From Lachnospiraceae bacterium (GTDB lineage: Bacteria; Bacillota; Clostridia; Lachnospirales; Lachnospiraceae): 64,000 bases of DNA. The position numbers were made by a program, and so were the translations under genes. The DNA is taken from contig JAAWAV010000014.1 of NCBI GenBank assembly GCA_022792335.1, positions 54,652-118,651 on the forward strand, read 5' to 3'. This document shows, piece after piece, positions 45,090-54,796 of this stretch (within the stretch, counting starts at the first letter, position 1; each line of letters begins with the position of its first letter). Below the pieces are notes generated by a model, which saw only the letters and a list, made by a program, of their open reading frames with translations, made no database searches and had not been told where the DNA came from.

Positions 45090-46310
45090 TCAGTTGAAGT
45101 TTAATTCCAACTGGCGAAACTGGCTCTGCCGTTTTTGGTTGTATTTGGCCACCAGTTTTTGAATCTTTTCTGTAGGATCGATGATATTATTTAAAGAGTG
45201 ATCGTGGTTGATGGTATTGATAATGGCAGCTGTAAATTTGGACATATCAGCTTCTAGATACCATTCCCTGGTCAGAAGTTCCTTCGGGCGGTAGTTTAAA
45301 TTCGTAGTCACCACATAGTCGAAATATCCCCGGCGGTGAAACTCGTCGAATTTTTCAAATCCGTCCGTAAAAAGGCCGAAGGTACAGCAGATGATCACCT
45401 TGTCCGCGCGTCTGTTTTTCAGCTCTTTGGCCGTATCCAGCATACTTTCACCGGAGGAGATCATATCGTCAATGATGATGACGGTCTTTCCCTCCACATC
45501 TGCCCCAAGAAACTCGTGGGCTACGATGGGATTCCGACCGTTTACAATGGTGGAGTAGTCGCGGCGTTTGTAGAACATGCCCATATTGACGCCCAGGTTA
45601 TTGGCAAAATAAACGGCTCGTCCCATGGCTCCTTCATCCGGGCTGATAACCATCAGATGCTCTTTGTCGATGGTCAGATGATGATTTTTTTTGAAAATCG
45701 CTTTGATAAACTGGTAGGGCGGCATAAAATTGTCAAAACCATGGAGAGGAATGGCATTTTGTACTCTGGGATCGTGGGCGTCGAAGGTAATAATATTCGC
45801 AACTCCCATATTGGAGAGTTCTTCCAACGCGTAGGCACAGTCCAGAGATTCCCGTTTGCTGCGCTTGTGCTGGCGTCCCTCGTAAAGAAAAGGCATGATG
45901 ACATTGACCCGATGGGCATTGGCGACGGACGCGCCGATGATCCGTTTCAGATCCTGATAATGATCATCCGGAGACATGAAATTTTGATGTCCGCAGACAG
46001 TATAAGTCAGGCTGTAATTGACCACGTCAACCATAAGAAACAGGTCCGTACCGCGGACAGATTCGTGGATAACGCCCTTTCCCTCTCCTGTACCGAAACG
46101 GGGACAGGAGGCGCTAAGAAGATAGGAATCGCAGTCATAACCTCTGTACTCCATACTGGCCTGGCGGCGAAGAAGCTCCTCCGTATCGTTTTTCCGAAAT
46201 CTGACAATGTGTCTGTTTACCTTTTCAGCAAAGGTTTTACAGCTCTCCAGGGCACAGATTTTAAGAGGTGCCACGGGAATGGTATTTTTAAATGCGTAAT
46301 TGTTGGACAT
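45090..46310 (-). CDS. prs: ribose-phosphate pyrophosphokinase, long form
   Basis: Makes PRPP from ribose 5-phosphate and ATP. The PRPP-binding loop VIIIDDMISSGESML and ITFDAHDPRVQNAIPLHG are clear. At 406 residues it is much longer than classical Prs (about 315): there is an N-terminal extension of about 80 residues and an insertion, and the usual N-terminal FSGRANPELA-type block is missing. Such long forms occur in Lachnospiraceae; whether regulation by ADP is retained is unknown. ATG 46310 follows GGAGGC. It has a strong own promoter on the minus strand. Confidence 0.88.
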   Translation of the reverse strand: MSNNYAFKNTIPVAPLKICALESCKTFAEKVNRHIVRFRKNDTEELLRRQASMEYRGYDCDSYLLSASCPRFGTGEGKGVIHESVRGTDLFLMVDVVNYSLTYTVCGHQNFMSPDDHYQDLKRIIGASVANAHRVNVIMPFLYEGRQHKRSKRESLDCAYALEELSNMGVANIITFDAHDPRVQNAIPLHGFDNFMPPYQFIKAIFKKNHHLTIDKEHLMVISPDEGAMGRAVYFANNLGVNMGMFYKRRDYSTIVNGRNPIVAHEFLGADVEGKTVIIIDDMISSGESMLDTAKELKNRRADKVIICCTFGLFTDGFEKFDEFHRRGYFDYVVTTNLNYRPKELLTREWYLEADMSKFTAAIINTINHDHSLNNIIDPTEKIQKLVAKYNQKRQSQFRQLELNFN

Positions 46311-46359
46311 GAAAAGCCTCCGGTTATGCTCTTGTCAATCGATAATACTCCATATACAA

Positions 46360-46388
46360 TTTATAACATTTCCTGCGTTATTTCGCAA
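46360..46388 (-). promoter_or_regulatory. prs promoter
   Basis: On the minus strand TTGCGA, 17-base spacer, TATAAA (+ strand 46360-46365). Confidence 0.65.
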
Positions 46389-46418
46389 GTACAAAAAGAG
46401 ACACAAAGGATAGAAATC

Positions 46419-46447
46419 TTTACAAAGAAAGAAAAGGCTGGTATGAT
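46419..46447 (+). promoter_or_regulatory. promoter of the DUF512-der operon
   Basis: TTTACA (46419-46424), 17-base spacer, TATGAT (46442-46447), divergent from the prs promoter 30 bases away. Confidence 0.7.
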
Positions 46448-46510
46448 AGGAAGCGCACAGGGGAAGCTTTTGAAAAGCAAGATTCTGTGATGACAGAGAA
46501 CGGAGTTTTT

Positions 46511-47953
46511 ATGACGAAAAAAGGACATACGATTATTTGTGTACCGCCCGGCTCTCTTGCAGAGGAGCTGGAGCTTGTTCCAGGGGATACGCTCCTGGAA
46601 ATTGGCGGACACGAGATCAAAGATATTTTTGATTATCAGTATTATATGGAAGAAACGTATGTGGAACTTCTGGTGAGAAAGGCTGACGGTGAGGAATGGT
46701 TCCTGGAAGTGGAGAAAGACGAGGACGAGGATTTGGGCGTCGCCTTTGAAAATGGCCTGATGGACGAATACCGTTCCTGCCGGAACCGGTGCATGTTCTG
46801 CTTTATCGATCAGATGCCTCCTGGTATGCGGGAAACTCTCTATTTTAAAGATGACGACAGCCGCCTTTCATTTCTTCAGGGAAACTATATTACGCTGACC
46901 AATATGAGCGACGATGACATTGATCGGATCATCGCCTATCGTCTGGCCCCCATCAATGTTTCTGTCCATACGATGAATCCAAAGCTGCGCTGTCGGATGC
47001 TTCACAACCGGTTTGCCGGAGAGGCTTTAAAAAAGCTTTCGAGACTTTATGAAGCCGGGGTGGAGATGAACGGACAGATTGTTCTTTGCAAGGGAATCAA
47101 CGACCGGGAGGAGCTGGACGCGACCATCGAGGCTCTTGGACGATTTTTGCCTCATATGCAGAGCGTGTCTGTGGTTCCGGTAGGTCTTACCAGATACCGG
47201 GAAGGGCTTTATCCGCTGGAACCTTTATCAAAAGAAGAGATGGAAGATACCATTTCCCGGATTGAACGGTGGCAGGAGGTTTTTTATGAAAAATTCAGTT
47301 GCCATTTTGTCCATGCCAGCGACGAATTTTATCTGATGACGGGACGGCCTTTGCCGGAGGAAGAACGATATGACGGATATCTCCAGCTAGAAAACGGCGT
47401 GGGCATGCTCAGACTTTTGGAGACAGAGGTTCAGGAGGCTCTTTTGGAAGAGCCTTTCCAGATGGGATCCGGACTTCGTAAAATTTCCATCGCGACAGGA
47501 GAGCTGGCGGCGCCTTTTATAAGGAAGCTGGCGAATCAGGTGTGCGAGAAATTTCCAGGGCTTCATGTATCGGTATATGCCATTGAGAACCGGTTCTTTG
47601 GAGAGAGAATCACCGTATCCGGACTGATTACAGGCCAGGATCTGCTCCACGGACTGAAGGGGAAAGAGCTTGGGGAGCGTCTGCTTGTGCCTGTGAATAT
47701 GTTTAAGAGCGGGGAAGAGATCTTTTTGGACGATATTTCTTTAAAAGAAGTAGAATCTGTTTTACAAACAGAGATAGATGTTGTAAAATCAAGCGGATGG
47801 GACTTTGTAAATGCCCTGGCGGGCGTTTCAGAAAACGGCGGGCCGGAAAACGAAAACAGCGCATATGACAGAGACGGAAGCGGCCGAAGCCGGAAGGGCA
47901 AAAGTGCGGACAGCAAAAGCAGATACCGGCCTTATGAAGGAGTAAATGGATGA
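46511..47953 (+). CDS. PDZ, radical SAM and DUF512 protein
   Basis: A protein of 480 residues: an N-terminal PDZ-like part ([22 protein letters not shown]), a radical SAM-like segment with [12 protein letters not shown], and a C-terminal DUF512 domain. This protein is regularly found ahead of der in Firmicutes and is suspected to act in ribosome-related modification; the reaction is unknown. A low-complexity tail ([20 protein letters not shown]) is likely strain-variable. ATG 46511 has GGAG at 46502-46505; starts at 46487 or 46490 lack a ribosome site. The stop overlaps the der start (ATGA). Confidence 0.9.
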   Translation: MTKKGHTIICVPPGSLAEELELVPGDTLLEIGGHEIKDIFDYQYYMEETYVELLVRKADGEEWFLEVEKDEDEDLGVAFENGLMDEYRSCRNRCMFCFIDQMPPGMRETLYFKDDDSRLSFLQGNYITLTNMSDDDIDRIIAYRLAPINVSVHTMNPKLRCRMLHNRFAGEALKKLSRLYEAGVEMNGQIVLCKGINDREELDATIEALGRFLPHMQSVSVVPVGLTRYREGLYPLEPLSKEEMEDTISRIERWQEVFYEKFSCHFVHASDEFYLMTGRPLPEEERYDGYLQLENGVGMLRLLETEVQEALLEEPFQMGSGLRKISIATGELAAPFIRKLANQVCEKFPGLHVSVYAIENRFFGERITVSGLITGQDLLHGLKGKELGERLLVPVNMFKSGEEIFLDDISLKEVESVLQTEIDVVKSSGWDFVNALAGVSENGGPENENSAYDRDGSGRSRKGKSADSKSRYRPYEGVNG

Positions 47954-49275
47954 GCAAACCAATCGTGGCCATTGTGGGCCGCCCGAATGTAGGAAAGTCA
48001 ACGTTATTTAACGTGTTAGCGGGAGAAAAGATCTCCATTGTAAAGGATACGCCAGGCGTAACCAGAGATCGGATCTATGCAGATTGTACCTGGTTAAATT
48101 ATAATTTCACCCTGATCGATACGGGAGGGATTGAACCGGATACGAAAGATATCATTCTGTCTCAGATGCGGGAGCAAGCCCAGATCGCCATAGACACGGC
48201 AGATGTGATTGTATTTATCACGGATGTGAGGCAGGGGCTTCAGGATGCGGATGCCAAGGTGGCGGATATGCTCCGCCGTTCGGCCAAACCGGTGGTGCTT
48301 ACAGTCAACAAGGTGGACAGCTTTGAAAAGCTTCAAACGGATGTCTATGAGTTTTATAATCTGGGAATCGGGGATCCCGTTCCCGTCTCGGCTGCGGGAA
48401 GGCTTGGGATCGGCGATCTGCTGGACGAGGTAGTGCGCCATTTCCCTGCAAGGACAGGAGAGGAAGAGGAAGATGAGAGACCCAGGATTGCCATTGTAGG
48501 CAAGCCCAATGTGGGGAAATCTTCTATTGTCAACAAGCTTCTGGGAGAGAACCGGGTGATTGTGTCAGACATTGCGGGAACTACCAGAGACGCCATAGAT
48601 ACAGTGATCAAACGAAACGGTCGGGAATATGTGTTTATTGACACGGCGGGACTGAGAAGAAAAAGCAAGATCAAAGAAGAGCTGGAGCGTTACAGCATTA
48701 TCCGCACGGTGACGGCTGTGGAGCGGGCCGATGTGGTGGTCTTGGTTATTGACGCCATAGAGGGAGTAACGGAGCAGGATGCGAAGATCGCCGGGATTGC
48801 CCATGAGCGGGGAAAGGGCATGATCATTGCTGTCAATAAGTGGGATGCCATTGAGAAAGACAATTCTACGGTCAATAAGTTTTCGGCGAAGATCCGGGAG
48901 ATCCTGTCTTTCATGCCTTATGCGGACATTCTTTATATTTCCGCTCTTTCTGGACAGCGTTTGCCGAAGCTTTTTGATCACATTGACGTGGTGATTGAGA
49001 ATCAGAATCTGAGAATTGCAACTGGAGTTCTCAATGAGATCCTTATGGAAGCAGTGGCGCTGCAGCAGCCGCCTTCAGACAGAGGGCGCCGGCTGAAAAT
49101 TTTCTATATGACTCAGGTGTCGGTGAAGCCGCCTACTTTTGTTCTTTTTGTCAATGACAAAGAGTTGATGCATTTTTCTTATACCAGATATTTGGAGAAC
49201 CGGATTCGTGACGCTTTCGGTTTCGGCGGCACGTCTCTTCGGTTTATTACCCGGGAAAGAAAGGATAAAGAGTAA
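47950..49275 (+). CDS. der: ribosome biogenesis GTPase Der (EngA)
   Basis: An essential 50S assembly factor with two GTPase domains and a KH-like C-terminus, 441 residues. First domain: [15 protein letters not shown] and NKVD; second domain: [16 protein letters not shown] and NKWD. The C-terminal KH-like part ([22 protein letters not shown]) is intact. Start ATG 47950 overlaps the DUF512 stop. plsY follows after five bases. Confidence 0.97.
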   Translation: MSKPIVAIVGRPNVGKSTLFNVLAGEKISIVKDTPGVTRDRIYADCTWLNYNFTLIDTGGIEPDTKDIILSQMREQAQIAIDTADVIVFITDVRQGLQDADAKVADMLRRSAKPVVLTVNKVDSFEKLQTDVYEFYNLGIGDPVPVSAAGRLGIGDLLDEVVRHFPARTGEEEEDERPRIAIVGKPNVGKSSIVNKLLGENRVIVSDIAGTTRDAIDTVIKRNGREYVFIDTAGLRRKSKIKEELERYSIIRTVTAVERADVVVLVIDAIEGVTEQDAKIAGIAHERGKGMIIAVNKWDAIEKDNSTVNKFSAKIREILSFMPYADILYISALSGQRLPKLFDHIDVVIENQNLRIATGVLNEILMEAVALQQPPSDRGRRLKIFYMTQVSVKPPTFVLFVNDKELMHFSYTRYLENRIRDAFGFGGTSLRFITRERKDKE

Positions 49276-49280
49276 CAGTT

Positions 49281-49916
49281 ATGGAGCGAATCATCTGTCT
49301 TGCGGCCGGTTACGCGTTTGGGCTTGTGCAGACCGGCTATCTGTATGGGAAACTGATTCACAAAGATATCAGACAGTATGGGAGCGGCAATTCGGGAACG
49401 ACCAATGCCCTCAGGGTACTGGGAAAAAAGGCCGGGGCCATTGTGTTTCTCGGCGATTTTCTGAAAGCTGTTATTTTGTGCCTGCTGGTCCGGTATCTTT
49501 ATGGGAGGACCATGCCGGAGATGGCTCCCCTTCTTATGTTGTACGGTGGTTTCGGCGTGGTACTTGGACACAATTACCCTTTTTATTTAAAGTTTAAGGG
49601 GGGGAAGGGGATTGCGGCTACGTCGGGCGTGATCATCACTATGGACTGGCGGATCACTTTGGTCTGCCTGGCAGTTTTTATCCTTGTGGTGGCGATTACG
49701 AGGATTGTTTCGATAGGCTCTCTTCTGGTAGTGACGATTTTCTTAGGTATGTGGCTGGGACTTGGTTTTTCAGGACTTCTGTCTCTTTCCGGAGATTATC
49801 TGACGGAATCGTATGTGGTGGTTTCCGTGTTTACGGCGTTAGCCTACTGGAAACACCGGGCAAATATCAAACGGCTGTTAAATGGAACGGAAAACAAATT
49901 CGGTTCAAAGAAATGA
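49281..49916 (+). CDS. plsY: glycerol-3-phosphate acyltransferase PlsY
   Basis: A membrane enzyme of 211 residues that transfers an acyl group from acyl-phosphate to glycerol 3-phosphate. Signatures: GSGNSGTTNALRVLG (phosphate loop), GHNYPFYLKFKGGKG (second conserved loop) and YWKHRANIKRLLNGTE (third). About five hydrophobic helices. Order der-plsY-gpsA is a common clostridial operon that couples lipid head formation to the supply of glycerol 3-phosphate. ATG 49281. Confidence 0.95.
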   Translation: MERIICLAAGYAFGLVQTGYLYGKLIHKDIRQYGSGNSGTTNALRVLGKKAGAIVFLGDFLKAVILCLLVRYLYGRTMPEMAPLLMLYGGFGVVLGHNYPFYLKFKGGKGIAATSGVIITMDWRITLVCLAVFILVVAITRIVSIGSLLVVTIFLGMWLGLGFSGLLSLSGDYLTESYVVVSVFTALAYWKHRANIKRLLNGTENKFGSKK

Positions 49917-49952
49917 CAGGCTGGAGCCAGAAAGGCTCAGGAGGAAAATATT

Positions 49953-50963
49953 ATGGCAAATATCAGTATTATCGGATCCGGTACCTGGGGGATGGCGCTG
50001 TCCCTTCTACTTTATAAAAAGGGACACACCGTGAAGGTCTGGTCTGCCATTCCTGACGAGGTGGAGATGCTCCGGACAAAGAGAGAGCACAAAAATCTTC
50101 CAGGGGTTTCCATTCCGGCAGATATGGAGATCACAGGAGACTTGGAGGCGTGTATAAAAGGAGCCGATCTGATGGTTCTTTCCGTGCCGTCCGTATTTAC
50201 CCGTCAGACGGCTAGGAGGATGAAACCTTTTGTGACAGAGGGGCAGATCATCGTTAATGTGGCCAAAGGCATAGAGGAAGAGACCCTGATGACTCTTTCT
50301 GAGCAGATTGAGGAGGAAATTCCAAAGGCCAATGTGGCAGTGCTTTCCGGCCCCAGCCATGCGGAAGAAGTGGGCCGTGGGATTCCGACTACCTGTGTTG
50401 TGGGGGCAAAGGACAGAAAGAGTGCAGAATATATTCAGAATATTTTTATGTGCAGCGTATTCCGGGTCTATACCAGTCCGGATATTATGGGAATTGAGCT
50501 GGGGGGATCTTTAAAGAATGTGATTGCGCTGGCAGCAGGTGTGGCCGACGGCTTAGGCTATGGAGACAATACGAAGGCAGCGCTTATCACCAGAGGGATG
50601 GCGGAAATCACCAGACTGGCTTTAAAAATGGGGGCTCATATGGAGACGCTGTACGGTTTAAGCGGCGTCGGAGATTTGATTGTGACCTGTGCCAGTATGC
50701 ATAGCAGAAACCGTCGGGCCGGAATCCTTATGGGGCAGGGAAAGACTATGGAAGAAGCCATGAACGAGGTCCAGATGGTGGTGGAAGGGGTTTACTCTGC
50801 CAAGGCTGCCGCTGCTCTGGCTGATAAATACGGGGTGGAGATGCCCATTACAAAAGAGATTCATAAGGTACTGTTTGAGGGGATGAAAGCTTCGGAGGCA
50901 GTGGAAAATCTGATGCTCCGGGACAAGGGGATCGAGCATCCGAATATTCCCTGGGAGGGATAA
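49953..50963 (+). CDS. gpsA: NAD(P)-dependent glycerol-3-phosphate dehydrogenase
   Basis: Reduces dihydroxyacetone phosphate to glycerol 3-phosphate for phospholipids; 336 residues. The dinucleotide loop is IIGSGTWGMALSLLL, and the catalytic region is ELGGSLKNVIALAAGVADGLGYGDNTKAALITRG with the conserved lysine in LKN. SGPSHAEEV is the second family signature. ATG 49953 follows AGGAGG. It is the last gene of the der-plsY group; a palindrome follows. Confidence 0.96.
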   Translation: MANISIIGSGTWGMALSLLLYKKGHTVKVWSAIPDEVEMLRTKREHKNLPGVSIPADMEITGDLEACIKGADLMVLSVPSVFTRQTARRMKPFVTEGQIIVNVAKGIEEETLMTLSEQIEEEIPKANVAVLSGPSHAEEVGRGIPTTCVVGAKDRKSAEYIQNIFMCSVFRVYTSPDIMGIELGGSLKNVIALAAGVADGLGYGDNTKAALITRGMAEITRLALKMGAHMETLYGLSGVGDLIVTCASMHSRNRRAGILMGQGKTMEEAMNEVQMVVEGVYSAKAAAALADKYGVEMPITKEIHKVLFEGMKASEAVENLMLRDKGIEHPNIPWEG

Positions 50964-50989
50964 ACGCCTTCTGGAAAACGAGACTGTTA

Positions 50990-51021
50990 CGGCCATTTTG
51001 CATGAGTTAGCAAAATGGCCG
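50990..51021. repeat. perfect 12-bp inverted repeat upstream of relBE
   Basis: CGGCCATTTTGC (50990-51001) and GCAAAATGGCCG (51010-51021) with an eight-base loop, no T run. It may end the gpsA transcript or serve as an operator for the toxin-antitoxin pair 57 bases further on. Confidence 0.6.
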
Positions 51022-51077
51022 ATGTGCTATTGCAAAAACATATGGAAGAGGTAGAAGTCTGGAAAGGGGATAGGGAT

Positions 51078-51386
51078 ATGGCATTCGGAATGGAAGATGT
51101 ACATGTCAAGATTGAGACAGAAATCAAAGAGCAGGCGGAACGCATTTTGGATTCGCTTAGTATTTCGGCCTCTAATGCAATTACGATGTTTTACAAACAG
51201 ATCATTCTTCACAGAGGGATTCCCTTTGAAGTGAGGTTTCCGGTATCCCAGCCCTTGGATATCAGCCTCCTTGGAGAAAATCAGATCAATGAAGAGTTGG
51301 AGAAAGGATATGCGGATATGGTAGAAGGGCGTACAAAACCTGCCGGAAAGGTATTTTATGATATCCGCCGGGACTATGGACTATGA
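51078..51386 (+). CDS. RelB/DinJ family antitoxin
   Basis: A protein of 102 residues: an N-terminal ribbon-helix-helix-like segment (VHVKIETEIKEQAERILDSLSISASNAITMFYKQII), which in RelB/DinJ proteins binds DNA, and a C-terminal part that should wrap the toxin. ATG 51078 is preferred with AAAGGGGATAGGG upstream; an in-frame start at 51015 exists but is less likely. The stop overlaps the toxin start in ATGA, the usual coupled order of antitoxin then toxin. Confidence 0.85.
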   Translation: MAFGMEDVHVKIETEIKEQAERILDSLSISASNAITMFYKQIILHRGIPFEVRFPVSQPLDISLLGENQINEELEKGYADMVEGRTKPAGKVFYDIRRDYGL

Positions 51387-51721
51387 ACTATAAAGTAGAA
51401 GTATCCTCCCAGGCTGAAGTGGATCTACGAGGAATTTATGAGCAAATCGTCTTTGCGCTGCCTAAGTCGGAGGACACAAAAAACAGGCTTCGCCTGCTAG
51501 AAACAGAGATTATGGGGCTGGGGACGGCTACCGGGTACTGGAAAGAGGAAAAGGAACCCTGGAAAAGCCGCGGGCTGCGAAAGTTTCCCATTGGACATTT
51601 TCTGCTCTATTATATTGTCAATGAAGAAATGGGAATCGTTACAGTGATCCGGGTGGTCTGTGGCGGACAAAGCCAGCTAGGAAGCCGCCAGCCCCATTCT
51701 ATCGAATCAGGAAGGGGCTGA
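51383..51721 (+). CDS. RelE/ParE family toxin
   Basis: A protein of 112 residues with the RelE/ParE fold: YKVEVSSQAEVDLRGIYEQI helix pair, then SRGLRKFPIGHFLLYYIVNEE and VTVIRVVCGGQSQL. RelE members cut mRNA on the ribosome and ParE members poison gyrase; the sequence does not settle which. Paired with a RelB-like antitoxin by an ATGA overlap. ATG 51383. It faces a MATE gene tail to tail. Confidence 0.85.
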   Translation: MNYKVEVSSQAEVDLRGIYEQIVFALPKSEDTKNRLRLLETEIMGLGTATGYWKEEKEPWKSRGLRKFPIGHFLLYYIVNEEMGIVTVIRVVCGGQSQLGSRQPHSIESGRG

Positions 51722-51755
51722 CTAGAAAAGGTTCTCACAGGCAAGAGGTAGCCCT

Positions 51756-53135
51756 TTATTCGGCTTCTGGTAATCCTTTTAGCTGTCTGTCGTAGGTTTT
51801 CTTTAAGAAAAATACCGCCAATAAAATGGAAGAGATCTCAGCGATAGGGAAGGAAAACCAGACGGCATCCAACCCGAGAGTAACGGCAAACAGGTAGGCG
51901 ACAGGGACGATGAATACGATCTGGCGGACCACCGACATGATCAGGCTGTAGAGGCCGTTTCCAAGAGCCTGGAATACGGAAGAAGAGACGATTCCGGCTC
52001 CGGCAAAAATAAAGCTTACACTGATGATTCGAAGGGCCGGAACACCGATGGCGATCATATCCGGCGAATCGTTGAACATGCGGATCAGAGTAGCCGGCAT
52101 AATCTGGAAGATCAGAAGTCCAACCAGCATGATACCGACGGCGATCACCACACTGAGCTTGATGGTATCTATAATTCTCTTTTTCTTTTTGGCGCCGTAA
52201 TTGTAGGCGACGATGGGAATCATGCCGTTGTTTAGGCCAAAAACGGGCATGAAAATAAAACTTTGCAGCTTGAAATAAACGCCCAGCACGGAGACGGCCG
52301 TGGAGGAAAACATCAAAAGGATCTTGTTGAACAAGAAGGTCATGACTGACACAATGGACTGCATGATGATAGAAGGAATCCCCACTTTGTAAATTTGTCC
52401 GATGACATAGAGACTGGGGCGAAACTTCCGGAAATGGAACTGCAGTTCTTTGTTTTTCTTTAAGTTAAAAATTAGCGCCAGGATGGCAGCCACGCACTGT
52501 CCGGCTACCGTAGCGATGGCAGCTCCGGCCACTTCCATGCGGGGAAAACCGAAATAACCGAAGATCAGAATCGGATCAAAAATAATATTGATGATAGCTC
52601 CAGTGCCCTGGGTGATCATGGTGTAAATGGTTTTTCCGGTGGACTGGAGAATCCTCTCTAAAATGAGCTGCATAAAAATTCCGATAGAGACAATCGTACA
52701 GATGCTCAAATAGTCAGTCCCATAGGAGACAATCTCCGGAATATCGATCTGACTTGCGAAGTATAAATGGCTTCCGAAGAGGCCGAACAGGGCAAAGGCC
52801 ACATAGGAAAGGAAGGCCAGGAAAATGCCGTTTAGAGCGGCAGCGTTGGCTCGCTCGAAATTTTTTTCTCCCAGATTTCTGGAAAGATAGGCATTGATAC
52901 CTACGGCAGTTCCGCTTCCCAGAGCAATCATTAAACTTTGGATGGGAAAAGCCATGGAGACAGCCGTCAGAGCATGCTCGGAGATCCTTCCAACGAATAT
53001 ACTGTCCACCACGTTGTACATGGCCTGAACCAGCATGGAAATCATAATGGGGAGGGACATGCTGATCAGCAGTTTGTTAATGGGCATGATTCCCATTTTG
53101 TTTTCTCCAGGGGCTGTTATTTTTTCTTCTGTCAT
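51756..53135 (-). CDS. MATE family efflux transporter (first)
   Basis: A multidrug/toxin extrusion protein of 459 residues with about 12 helices, coupling to Na+ or H+. MATE marks: SMLVQAMYNVVDSIFVGR, AFPIQSLMIALGSGTAVGINAYLSR and GTGAIINIIFDPILIFG. ATG 53135 has GGAG eight bases upstream on the minus strand; an in-frame start further out is possible. It is divergent from a second MATE gene, with 284 bases between them. The likely promoter gives a leader of about 190 bases. Confidence 0.92.
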   Translation of the reverse strand: MTEEKITAPGENKMGIMPINKLLISMSLPIMISMLVQAMYNVVDSIFVGRISEHALTAVSMAFPIQSLMIALGSGTAVGINAYLSRNLGEKNFERANAAALNGIFLAFLSYVAFALFGLFGSHLYFASQIDIPEIVSYGTDYLSICTIVSIGIFMQLILERILQSTGKTIYTMITQGTGAIINIIFDPILIFGYFGFPRMEVAGAAIATVAGQCVAAILALIFNLKKNKELQFHFRKFRPSLYVIGQIYKVGIPSIIMQSIVSVMTFLFNKILLMFSSTAVSVLGVYFKLQSFIFMPVFGLNNGMIPIVAYNYGAKKKKRIIDTIKLSVVIAVGIMLVGLLIFQIMPATLIRMFNDSPDMIAIGVPALRIISVSFIFAGAGIVSSSVFQALGNGLYSLIMSVVRQIVFIVPVAYLFAVTLGLDAVWFSFPIAEISSILLAVFFLKKTYDRQLKGLPEAE

Positions 53136-53335
53136 ACGAATCACTCCATTCATCAATAGTCAAAAGTTTGTTGTTTTCAGCGACAAAGGTACCTTCGGTT
53201 TGCAAGGACGACACGCCCCGGCCTGCACGATTGGACGGCTTTTCGGGCTTGTCCTCTTTCCGATTCTTCGACCGTGTATATCCTTGGAACGAGACAGTAG
53301 CGTCGGCGTATTGCCCCCTCTGTGCACTGACGCTA

Positions 53336-53364
53336 AGCATAACACAATATAATTTATGCTGCAA
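53336..53364 (-). promoter_or_regulatory. promoter with operator-like palindrome for the first MATE gene
   Basis: On the minus strand TTGCAG, 17-base spacer, TATGCT. The inverted repeat AGCATAA (53336-53342) / TTATGCT (53354-53360) overlaps the -10 and the spacer, where a repressor would block. The 200-base leader that would result has no recognised riboswitch. Confidence 0.45.
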
Positions 53365-53371
53365 CATCTTC

Positions 53372-53400
53372 TTGTGGAAAAGGGGAAAATATGATATTTT
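53372..53400 (+). promoter_or_regulatory. possible promoter of the second MATE gene
   Basis: TTGTGG (53372-53377), 17-base spacer, TATTTT (53395-53400); the match is weak. Confidence 0.35.
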
Positions 53401-53419
53401 TTAGAGGGGGTGTATTTCT

Positions 53420-54772
53420 ATGGCGAAGGATATGACAGTGGGAAGGCCTTTTCCCACTCTTTTTAAATTTGCGATGCCGATGGTGCTTGGCAATTTGTTT
53501 CAGCAGTTATACAATGTGGTGGATTCCATGGTGGTGGGGAATTTTGTGGGCGAGGATGCTCTGGCAGCAGTTGGAACTACCACATCGATTACGTTTCTAT
53601 TTATTGCGGTGGCTATCGGTATGGGAATCGGATGTTCTGTGGTGATTTCCCAACTTTTTGGGGCAAAGCACATAGACACCATGAAATCTGCGATTTCCAC
53701 TTCTCTACTTTCCATGTTCGCTCTGGGGGCCTTTTTGTCTTTGCTTGGGTTGGCGGCTCACCGGCTGATCTTAACCTGGCTTTCCGTGCCGGAAAATATT
53801 TTTGAGGATGCGGCGGCTTACCTTCGGATCTACTGTATGGGACTTATCTTCCTGTTTATGTACAATATTTTAAACTCTGTGTTCAATGCTCTGGGAGAGT
53901 CCCGGTTTCCCTTACTGTTTCTGACCCTGTCCTCTCTGCTCAATGTGATACTGGATTTATATTTCGTGATCCGCTTGGAGATGGGTGTGCCGGGGGTGGC
54001 CTGGGCGACGCTCATTGCCCAGGGAACTTCTGCGATGCTGTCCTTTTTCGTATTGATGCGGCACTTTAAAAGGATTGAGACGACAGAAAAACCGAAACTT
54101 TTCGACGGAAGGCTGCTGGCGCGGATGTTCCGGCTGGCTGTTCCTACTACCATACAGCAGTCCATAGTTTCCCTGGGGCTGGTGTTTGTTCAGGGGTTGG
54201 TAAATGGTTACGGATCCGTGGTGATCGCCGGATATACGGCGGCGACGAAGATTGATACCATTGCTATCAACCCCATGGTCCAGGTGGGAAACGCAGTTTC
54301 CACTTTTACAGCTCAGAATATGGGAGCCGGAAAAACAGAACGGGTGAAGTCGGGGCTTGTCTCCGGTTTGATTATTTCGGCGGGGATTTCTCTTTCTCTG
54401 GCGGCGATCCTGTTTTTCTTCGGAGAAAGTTTCTTAAATGCCTTTATGGACAGCAAAAAAAGTGTGGACGCCATCCGGTTTGGAATTGATTATATCCATG
54501 TAGTCTCTGCTTTCTATGTGTTAATGGGTACCATGAACGTATTCAACGGGGTATTACGGGGTGCAGGGGATATGAGGGTGTTTATGGCGGCGACGCTGAC
54601 GAATTTTTCTCTTCGGGTTGTGTGCGCCCACCTTTTTTCTGCCTCAGCCATGGGGCCCGCTGGAATTTGGTGGTCCATTCCTATCGGATGGGGCGTGGGC
54701 GCGTTGATTTCTGGAACCCGCTTTGCAAGCGGAAAGTGGAAAACAAAGAAGCTCATTGGAGTGGAAGAATAG
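53420..54772 (+). CDS. MATE family efflux transporter (second)
   Basis: A 450-residue MATE transporter with about 12 helices: FAMPMVLGNLFQQLYNVVDSMVVGN, GIGCSVVISQLFGAKH, and NPMVQVGNAVSTFTAQNMGAGK. It is clearly a different subgroup from the first MATE gene (the conserved start blocks differ). Start ATG 53420 follows AGAGGGGGTG. It is followed closely by a HAD phosphatase and a radical SAM gene on the same strand. The drug or metabolite is unknown. Confidence 0.93.
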   Translation: MAKDMTVGRPFPTLFKFAMPMVLGNLFQQLYNVVDSMVVGNFVGEDALAAVGTTTSITFLFIAVAIGMGIGCSVVISQLFGAKHIDTMKSAISTSLLSMFALGAFLSLLGLAAHRLILTWLSVPENIFEDAAAYLRIYCMGLIFLFMYNILNSVFNALGESRFPLLFLTLSSLLNVILDLYFVIRLEMGVPGVAWATLIAQGTSAMLSFFVLMRHFKRIETTEKPKLFDGRLLARMFRLAVPTTIQQSIVSLGLVFVQGLVNGYGSVVIAGYTAATKIDTIAINPMVQVGNAVSTFTAQNMGAGKTERVKSGLVSGLIISAGISLSLAAILFFFGESFLNAFMDSKKSVDAIRFGIDYIHVVSAFYVLMGTMNVFNGVLRGAGDMRVFMAATLTNFSLRVVCAHLFSASAMGPAGIWWSIPIGWGVGALISGTRFASGKWKTKKLIGVEE

Positions 54773-54796
54773 ATGAGTTTGGAAAGGAAGAAAAGA

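Noticed and set aside
45336..46490. 384-codon open frame on the plus strand opposite prs
   Set aside because: Antisense to a clear PRPP synthetase; no domain or ribosome site.
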